This document shows positions 1-5,776 of a stretch of DNA of 14,912 nt, piece after piece (the stretch's first letter is position 1; each line of letters opens with the position of its first letter). The stretch lies in the NCBI GenBank assembly GCA_014885115.2, contig WKLE02002934.1, forward strand, positions 8,975 to 23,886, read 5' to 3'. The translations under genes and the position numbers were made by a program. A model generated the notes under the pieces. It saw only the letters and a program-made list of their open reading frames with translations. It ran no database searches and had not been told where the DNA came from. This DNA comes from Asterionellopsis glacialis (Eukaryota > Bacillariophyta > Plagiogrammaphyceae > Rhaphoneidales > Asterionellopsidaceae).

Positions 1-22
1 CCCCCCCCCCCCCAAAAAAAAA
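1..22. repeat. Poly-C then poly-A homopolymer run at window edge
   Basis: Thirteen C followed directly by nine A. This may be a genuine homopolymer, or it may mark low-quality sequence at a contig or gap edge. Nothing else can be said from the window. Confidence 0.7.
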
Positions 23-87
23 CAGGGACGGATCGAAGATCGCCCCAAGAACACACCACACAGCATGCACAACGCACGTGATTGCTC

Positions 88-160
88 TTGTCGTCTTCAC
101 GACAACGACCATGTTACCGGTCATCACAGCCTCTTCTTCTTGCTGTGATGACTCTTTTTT
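88..160. other. Two adjacent perfect hairpins followed by a T-run
   Basis: The first hairpin has a 7-bp perfect stem (88-94 with 99-105) and a 4-base loop. The second has an 11-bp perfect stem (120-130 with 142-152) and an 11-base pyrimidine loop. A T-rich run follows at 153-160. On the plus strand this is shaped like a small structured RNA ending in a Pol III-type T stretch, but no promoter boxes or known RNA family are recognised. It could be a 3' UTR structure or chance. The inverted repeats are seen directly and any function is speculative. Confidence 0.35.
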
Positions 161-755
161 CCCTTTTGTACTAGCATCAAACTATGACTGATTCTTGGGT
201 AGTAAGCAGCTCTTTTCTTGTGATTTGAGTTTTAGAAAGGAATAAAGATGGTAAGAAAATATGTTTTCCATTTTTTTTTGGTCAGCCAACTGCATCGTAC
301 CAAAAATTCATCTAATGTGGGTTCTCATACCCTCTAATCTTCTTTTCTTTATTTTAATTTTGTTATAGGTAACTATTTTGACAAGATCCAAGAGCTACAG
401 TTAGATGAAAATGGATTTGAATGCTCTATTCTTGTATGACTACTATATAGAGTAAGATTTTTACACAAAAGAAAAAGATATTGATGACAAGCAACAATCA
501 ATCTCCAACGTCTTCTACCTGTGAAAGTTTTTGTTTCATTGAATAATTGTTTCAATAGTACTAGTGTAAAAGCGGTTGATTGCAAATTTTATAAATGAAA
601 AGATGGTGTCACTGGAAATATTGGAGAGATGATGACATGACTAGTTCAAAATAGCAGAGTACCAAAGTTTTTACAATTTTGTATATCTGTCTATGGAAAA
701 TTACACTAAATTATTTTCTCTCACTCCAAAGTGTCTTTGATTGGTCGAGAGTTCG

Positions 756-794
756 AGAGTACACTAAAAAGTACTCTAGGCAAAGTACCAGTAC
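756..794. repeat. GTAC-rich inverted repeat
   Basis: Four GTAC words fall in 36 bases (759, 771, 785 and 791). Seven-base arms agagtac (756-762) and gtactct (771-777) form a perfect inverted repeat with an 8-base loop. Similar GTAC-dense patches occur at 5250-5299 and in the 13.4-14.0 kb region, so this appears to be a dispersed word family of the genome. Confidence 0.5.
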
Positions 795-865
795 ACTAAA
801 TTAATCTTTCTCAATCAAAAGTGGCATCATGGTACTCAAAAGAAATAATCAGTGGCAAATCAAAT

Positions 866-2005
866 TCAAGAGAAATCATCAATGCTGTTCAAGCTTCCAA
901 CACTGCAATAGTCTTCAGGGGCGGATTTGCTGTCATCAGAAGAATGAACTTCCTCCTCCTTCCCAATACGATAATGAATTTTATTTTCTATTTCATTGGT
1001 ATAGAAAGAAACTTGAGCTCCAGATTGAATACCACCCTTTTCCAACAATAATGCATTTTTCATGCGATTGCCCATTTTGGTTTCAATTATTTTTTGAATT
1101 GACCTAACCCCAGCTTCAGGGATGGATTCGGTGACTACAATTTTAGCCATTCGATGCTTCTCTTTGGTAGAAACAATTTGTTGCACATTGAAGGTCCCGT
1201 TGGCCATGAGCCTTTCTTGTTCACGTTCAATTAGAATTTTTGCTACAACCATGGATTCACTCATGAGCAAATTGGTGCTTTCTTTGTCTTGTTTGTTACT
1301 ATTATCGTCATCTCCATTCTGTGCCATAGGGTAAAATGGAACAACCCGATCTACCAGTCCCATGAATGCATCTGTGAAAGGATCGGTCTTTTGTAAACAT
1401 TTACGAATCAGCATTTCAATTTCGGAATTAGCATCCTCGACTGCCTCTCTTCCAACAATGCCATGTACACGGTTACGAAAGGCAAAATCGTTCACAATCG
1501 TATCAGCAGCATTTGTAGTCATGATAAATATAATATTATCACAGCGAATTGTAGAGGTTTGAGCAGACCTTCTAGATACTAACTGCTTGTTAGTCCATTC
1601 ACCCTTGTCAATAACCTGGTAGAGACCATGAATAACATCAATGGTGGCCTTTTCAATTTCATCCAACAAAACAATGCCAAGAGACTCAGGTTCTTGTGAC
1701 ATGCGCAAAACAAAGTTGTTAAGGGCCGAACCTTCCATGGCTCCCTGATAGCCACCAGACATTCCAAAAACTTCCTTGGCATTTTGTAGCTGTGCACAAT
1801 CAACCTTGATAAATGCATCATCACTGGGTTTGTTCAATAAGCTAGATAACCAAACAGCCATTTCGGTCTTACCATTCCCACTTGGACCTGCAAAAATCAT
1901 GCTGAGAGGTGATGATCGACCAGAATGTCTTTGTTGTCTTTGGCCATTGTCCCATTGGTTCCATAAGTGATTGACGACTTCCACCCGTATTGTTTGTTTG
2001 GCCAT
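866..2005 (-). CDS. Clp/HSP100-type AAA+ ATPase, 5'-truncated copy (379 residues from first ATG)
   Basis: This is the C-terminal two thirds of a ClpB/HSP100-like AAA+ ATPase, a family that remodels or unfolds proteins by threading them through a ring. In residue order the protein shows Walker A GPSGNGKT (40-47), an aromatic pore loop GYQG (85-88), Walker B IVLLDE (111-116), sensor-1 TTN (163-165), a conserved Arg in VDRVVPFYP (around 220) and a sensor-2 Arg in EAGVRSIQ (around 301). A Clp-type C-terminal small domain and an acidic, Ser-rich tail follow. The catalytic core is therefore complete. The reading frame stays homologous to the second copy back to base 2023, where similarity stops abruptly. 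An in-frame TAA lies just beyond, so the ATG at 2005 is simply the first one left after loss of about 257 N-terminal residues. It may be expressed as a short form or may be a dead fragment. The AAA+ assignment is very sure; whether it is a working gene is unsure. Confidence 0.8.
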   Translation of the reverse strand: MAKQTIRVEVVNHLWNQWDNGQRQQRHSGRSSPLSMIFAGPSGNGKTEMAVWLSSLLNKPSDDAFIKVDCAQLQNAKEVFGMSGGYQGAMEGSALNNFVLRMSQEPESLGIVLLDEIEKATIDVIHGLYQVIDKGEWTNKQLVSRRSAQTSTIRCDNIIFIMTTNAADTIVNDFAFRNRVHGIVGREAVEDANSEIEMLIRKCLQKTDPFTDAFMGLVDRVVPFYPMAQNGDDDNSNKQDKESTNLLMSESMVVAKILIEREQERLMANGTFNVQQIVSTKEKHRMAKIVVTESIPEAGVRSIQKIIETKMGNRMKNALLLEKGGIQSGAQVSFYTNEIENKIHYRIGKEEEVHSSDDSKSAPEDYCSVGSLNSIDDFS

Positions 2006-2023
2006 TCGCTGTCCAACTATATC
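1431..2023. repeat. 593-bp direct repeat, left copy (AAA+ core)
   Basis: This block is repeated in the same orientation at 3305-3896. Comparison by eye finds one substitution (in the codon after TNK: Gln in this copy, Lys in the other) and one single-base length difference. Similarity ends sharply at both edges: left of 1431 only this copy continues the gene's 3' end, and right of 2023 only the other copy continues the 5' end. The block codes for the Walker A to sensor-1 core of the AAA+ ATPase. Such low divergence implies a recent duplication or an assembly join of overlapping alleles. Confidence 0.95.
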
Positions 2024-2407
2024 GAAGTTTTACCTGATAAAGCAAGCAAAATGTATAGCAAGATAATTCCAAATGAGAAAATATCAGCTGAATTGGATTA
2101 CATATACATGTAGTTGGTATTTATTTTAGTATTTTTAGTACAGTACTGTAGGAATCATGTTACTGGAGACATACTTGTCCTCTTCTTTTTTCTAAAATTT
2201 TCTCTTCTCATCTCTGGTTGAATTTGAGAAGATTATCCTTTCTAAGGTCTAGGTTAGATTACTCCATTGCCGATGTATATATTTTTTGATGCCTCTACCT
2301 TCTTGACTTGAATTTCAGTTTAACATATATCATGTGCACTATTGTATTCTACTCAATGCTCTTCATTGGGTGGGGGCAGACACAGAATCCTGACCATTGG
2401 TTCCCGT

Positions 2408-2689
2408 TTATATTTCTTCTTCATCATCTTTACTAGTTATCTCTATAGCTCGGCGCAGTATTTCACTCAACCTAGCGCGTCTTTCAGCATTAGTGAGATT
2501 ATCATTATGGTAAGGAATCATTACATCTTGCGCTGGAGTTTGACGAGAAAGCAGTGCACGCAAAGGCACTGGTAGTGCTTGGCTTGAAGTCCCTTGAGAC
2601 GCATTAGGTGATGATACGGTACACTCGATCATGATAAAGCAGGGAGAGAATCGTTTCGTGAGAGTAAAAATTATGATAGGGGCGAACAC
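2408..2689 (-). CDS. Small hypothetical ORF in the insert
   Basis: An open frame of 93 codons, or 74 codons from the internal Met of MIECTV. The function is not recognised. The C-terminal third looks like an amphipathic charged helix (LTNAERRARLSEILRRAIE) followed by an acidic tail ending DDEEEI. Residue use is varied and not low-complexity, unlike the shadow ORFs nearby, which is the main reason to list it. It could be a small gene, or the last exon or captured C-terminus of a larger gene brought in with the insert. No splice acceptor can be argued with confidence. Confidence 0.35.
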   Translation of the reverse strand: MFAPIIIFTLTKRFSPCFIMIECTVSSPNASQGTSSQALPVPLRALLSRQTPAQDVMIPYHNDNLTNAERRARLSEILRRAIEITSKDDEEEI

Positions 2690-2937
2690 ACTTTTGAACG
2701 ATAGATGATGTGGCTTTCGAGAATATAATGCCTTGTAAAATATAAATTAGAAAAGAAAAGTCCGAAGGGAGAGTATTATATTAAATAGATTCCATGTTAT
2801 TGTTCTCTTCAAGTATCAAAATTTTAAAACAATTAACATTACATAAAGAGCACAGTAATTCAAGATTCTGGGGTGCATGCTCTATCAGGTATGAACTACC
2901 GTATGGGAACTAAGTAACTCTGTTCTAAACCTTATTG

Positions 2938-3112
2938 GGTTATAAGCGGTATCAATTATAATAGATAAGTATTATAATACATATCAGATTTTAACAATTT
3001 TGATGGCAAAATTCAAGTCCCTTCAGAGGTATTGGGCGATGGTTATATAACTGGTACCAATTATAGAAGATAAGTACTACATATCAGTATATTTACAATT
3101 TACATAGTAAAA
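2938..3112. repeat. Diverged tandem-like direct repeat (~73-bp units)
   Basis: Two similar stretches, 2938-3011 and 3041-3112, are offset by about 103 bp. Both start ggttata, contain ggtatcaattata or ggtaccaattata, then gataagta, then acatatcag, then an AT-rich acaattt part, and end with aaaat. Each is preceded by the word tattggg (about 2933 and 3031). They are clearly related but have many differences, so the duplication is much older than the 593-bp gene duplication around it. Confidence 0.6.
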
Positions 3113-3304
3113 TGTTGAAAACGCATACCGTCATACACAAGATACAGTCCAGTCGTACCCCAGGGACGAGTAGTAAGTAGTGCACTTCAGAATGTTTTTT
3201 TAAATTTACAAGGTGCAAAAAAATGTTGTAAATTACGTGAAGTAAAGTTTAGTCCTACAGTTAAACGCCAGAACATCTGTAAAAGATGAAATCATTTTTA
3301 GTGT

Positions 3305-3896
3305 GCATCCTCGACTGCCTCTCTTCCAACAATGCCATGTACACGGTTACGAAAGGCAAAATCGTTCACAATCGTATCAGCAGCATTTGTAGTCATGATA
3401 ATATAATATTATCACAGCGAATTGTAGAGGTTTGAGCAGACCTTCTAGATACTAACTTCTTGTTAGTCCATTCACCCTTGTCAATAACCTGGTAGAGACC
3501 ATGAATAACATCAATGGTGGCCTTTTCAATTTCATCCAACAAAACAATGCCAAGAGACTCAGGTTCTTGTGACATGCGCAAAACAAAGTTGTTAAGGGCC
3601 GAACCTTCCATGGCTCCCTGATAGCCACCAGACATTCCAAAAACTTCCTTGGCATTTTGTAGCTGTGCACAATCAACCTTGATAAATGCATCATCACTGG
3701 GTTTGTTCAATAAGCTAGATAACCAAACAGCCATTTCGGTCTTACCATTCCCACTTGGACCTGCAAAAATCATGCTGAGAGGTGATGATCGACCAGAATG
3801 TCTTTGTTGTCTTTGGCCATTGTCCCATTGGTTCCATAAGTGATTGACGACTTCCACCCGTATTGTTTGTTTGGCCATTCGCTGTCCAACTATATC
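3305..3896. repeat. 592-bp direct repeat, right copy (AAA+ core)
   Basis: Same-orientation copy of 1431-2023. One A is missing in the ataaata tract (near 3398-3401), which shifts the reading frame. Left of 3305 the sequence is unrelated to the gene, so the 3' third of the coding region is absent here. Confidence 0.95.
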
Positions 3897-4649
3897 TGAA
3901 AAATCCAATTCCTTAATGAGGAAAAGTCGCTTGAATTTGATCTGGCGCCCTAATTCACGAAGGGCGTTCATGTCATAGCCTTCAACATACTTTTGAAAGT
4001 GGAAAAAGTAATCACACGGGGAGATCTCATGAAGTAAGGATGTTCGTAAGCTTTCGTTTTCAAAGGGGATGGAAGGGATAGGATTTTTTGCACCATATGC
4101 TAACAAAAAGTTTAATGGTTGATAACGATTGGCGATTCGAATTTCTGGATGGAGCAATACGACAAGACTTGGCTTGTTCAAAAATATAGAGACATTGGTA
4201 GTAGCCCGACGAGTCCTTCCTACACTACTACTACGTGAAGTAGTAGAAGTAGTTGTTGTAAGAGGGATTTGGATAGTTCGGAGTTGCTTGGATTCACTTT
4301 TACGTTCCAAATTACATTTGTAAGAATAAAGATATTCACGTGCTTGTTTCCTCCAATCTTCTGGTTGATAAACAAGTAATTCCTCCAAATGAGTGTAACC
4401 TTGAGGATTTTCATATTGTAGCCAATCTTCTCCATATCCACGATGAATGGCAGAGTCAACTACACTTTTCTTTTTTTTCTTTCTTGCATTCAATTCCTCA
4501 ATGACTTGTCCTCGGTTCACACCATCTACAAGTGTACCCTGAATATGCACATTACCATTCAATTCAGACAACCAATTATGAAGAATTTTCCACGGAACAA
4601 ATCGAAAATTGATACTGCCTTCTTGATCAAGATATCCAAGTGTCGACAT
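3393..4649 (-). CDS. Clp/HSP100-type AAA+ ATPase, 3'-truncated and frameshifted copy (418 residues)
   Basis: This is the 5' part of the same AAA+ gene whose 3' part lies at 866-2005. The ATG at 4649 opens a protein with a unique N-terminal region of about 257 residues: a Lys-rich patch (58-61), a Trp-rich stretch, a Ser/Thr run near 131-143 coded by trinucleotide repeats, then a hydrophobic region around LVVLLHPE. I do not recognise that region as a known domain. The AAA+ core follows with IVGQ (253-256), Walker A (297-304), pore loop and Walker B. A one-base deletion near 3398 shifts the frame just before sensor-1, giving a stop at 3393. Even without it, homology ends at 3305, so the C-terminal small domain and sensor-2 are missing. 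As it stands it should not make an active ATPase. It is probably a pseudogene, or one half of an intact gene if the window is misassembled. Confidence 0.75.
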   Translation of the reverse strand: MSTLGYLDQEGSINFRFVPWKILHNWLSELNGNVHIQGTLVDGVNRGQVIEELNARKKKKKSVVDSAIHRGYGEDWLQYENPQGYTHLEELLVYQPEDWRKQAREYLYSYKCNLERKSESKQLRTIQIPLTTTTSTTSRSSSVGRTRRATTNVSIFLNKPSLVVLLHPEIRIANRYQPLNFLLAYGAKNPIPSIPFENESLRTSLLHEISPCDYFFHFQKYVEGYDMNALRELGRQIKFKRLFLIKELDFSDIVGQRMAKQTIRVEVVNHLWNQWDNGQRQQRHSGRSSPLSMIFAGPSGNGKTEMAVWLSSLLNKPSDDAFIKVDCAQLQNAKEVFGMSGGYQGAMEGSALNNFVLRMSQEPESLGIVLLDEIEKATIDVIHGLYQVIDKGEWTNKKLVSRRSAQTSTIRCDNIILS

Positions 4650-5776
4650 GATGATTACACGCTTCCTCTTTTGATGCTTAGTATATGAATATTGTGGTTG
4701 TGTTTATCCTTTCAACTTCTGTACTGTTTTATGTAATACCTAGAATACAGTATTTTGGTTTCTTTGAGCTTGGAAAGCATCCGTTGAGATTTCATAGACT
4801 TTTGTGTGAACGCGCAGCAAATACTGATTGTCTCCGTTTGCCATGAATATTTCGTCCTGTGTGCGCACTAGTATTGGCTTACAAAGAATTGATAAGTTGA
4901 GATGATTCATATTGATATAACACAAGAATGAAAAATTCAAAAATATAAAGTCTTTTTAGGTTCGTATCATTTGTATAGAAAAAGTCTGTAAAAAAGAGAT
5001 TTTGCATTGCTGTTAATGTTTCTCTTTGAATAGAAAAGTGCAATCATTGAATAGAAGGAAAGCAAAATCTCTTCCATTTTCAATATTTCTTTCTTTCCAT
5101 GCACATTCATTGATATTGTTTGATGGGCACTTGTCAGTGGGAAAAGGAGAGATTTGAGATCAAAAATTGCAATCAGTTGAAGTCCTGCGTTCTTCAAAAA
5201 TACACGGTTGTTCAATGGCAAATAAATACGAACCCAAAATTGAAAAAAAGTACGCTCGTGAGGTACCAGTGTTTTGGTACAAGTACCTGTACCTGGTACA
5301 ACAGAACGGAACAAAAAATTTGCTCAAAATCACTGTCAGTGGTCAGATCTCTATTATTGTTTAAAGATAGGGTTAATATATCCCGTTTTACAAAATATCG
5401 CTATGGAGTTATTATAACAAAATATATATATTAAAAAAACAGTACTTGAGACTTTTTAAAAAATGAATTGGAGTTCGCATTACTGTATTTTCTTTTTGTG
5501 TGACTGTTTGATGTCTTAGCTGGCTCACAGAATTGGTGGTCTCTCCTCCCTGGTTCAGAAAAGCAGTCGTGGCATCATGATGGATGTGCGATTTGCACCA
5601 AAACACTACCGCATATTTGTAGTCGTTTTTCTCAGAAAGAAGAAAGCAAAGAGAGACATATTACACGAGAATCACATCAGAGAAGTAGAAAGAAGCAACT
5701 ATTGTTACCAGACTATTGAAACAACAACCAGAACAACACCTAAACTGCAATTATTATATACTGTTAGAACGTCACA
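4650..5776. other. Divergent spacer between AAA+ gene start and membrane-protein gene
   Basis: About 1.1 kb between two divergent gene starts, so it should hold both 5' UTRs and promoters. It is AT-rich, with T and A runs. Short ORFs on both strands (for example 4967-5314 minus and 5120-5434 plus) overlap one another and have no domain signal. The only structured element is the GTAC-rich patch at 5250-5299. Confidence 0.5.
5250..5299. repeat. GTAC-rich nested inverted repeats
   Basis: Six GTAC words occur in 50 bases (5250, 5263, 5277, 5283, 5289 and 5296). Arms include gtaccag (5263-5269) with ctggtac (5293-5299), ggtac (5276-5280) with gtacc (5283-5287), and the 9-mer tacctggta (5290-5298). 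That 9-mer is the one that recurs seven times in the 13.4-14.0 kb region. Confidence 0.6.

Larger units (their letters stand above)
23..865. other. Gene-free flank, 3' of the AAA+ fragment
   Basis: About 840 bp with no supportable gene. The only ORF of note on the minus strand (373-585) is short, with no family resemblance and AT-rich composition. The stretch holds the two hairpins at 88-152, the GTAC-rich inverted repeat near 756-794, and an imperfect direct repeat (around 702-722 and 792-812) sharing the words tacactaaatta and tttctc. Part of it presumably forms the 3' UTR of the minus-strand AAA+ fragment that ends at 866. Confidence 0.5.
2024..3304. other. Insert between the two AAA+ gene pieces
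   Basis: About 1.28 kb of AT-rich sequence lies exactly between the two copies of the 593-bp repeat. It holds one small minus-strand ORF (2408-2689) and a diverged pair of about 73-bp direct repeats (2938-3112). I find no convincing terminal inverted repeats, no transposase or reverse transcriptase, and no similarity to the flanks of the gene (4650 onward or before 866). It may be inserted DNA, the relic of a larger rearrangement, or sequence brought in by a misassembly. Confidence 0.6.

Noticed and set aside
120..160. Bacterial Rho-independent terminator
   Set aside because: The hairpin plus T-run has that shape, but the window has spliced eukaryotic genes, so a bacterial terminator is not a sensible call.
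2006..2072. An intron joining the left AAA+ copy to an upstream exon
   Set aside because: Similarity to the right copy ends inside a codon stretch with no acceptor at the break (minus strand reads cttc before gatatag). The right copy shows continuous coding there, so no intron is expected.
1431..3896. The two 593-bp direct repeats as LTRs of a retrotransposon
   Set aside because: The repeats code for the AAA+ ATPase core and merge into that gene's other parts on opposite sides. The segment between has no gag-pol, primer site or polypurine tract.
4967..5434. ORFs of 104-115 codons on both strands in the divergent spacer
   Set aside because: They overlap one another, run through the GTAC repeat, and have no domain or signal.
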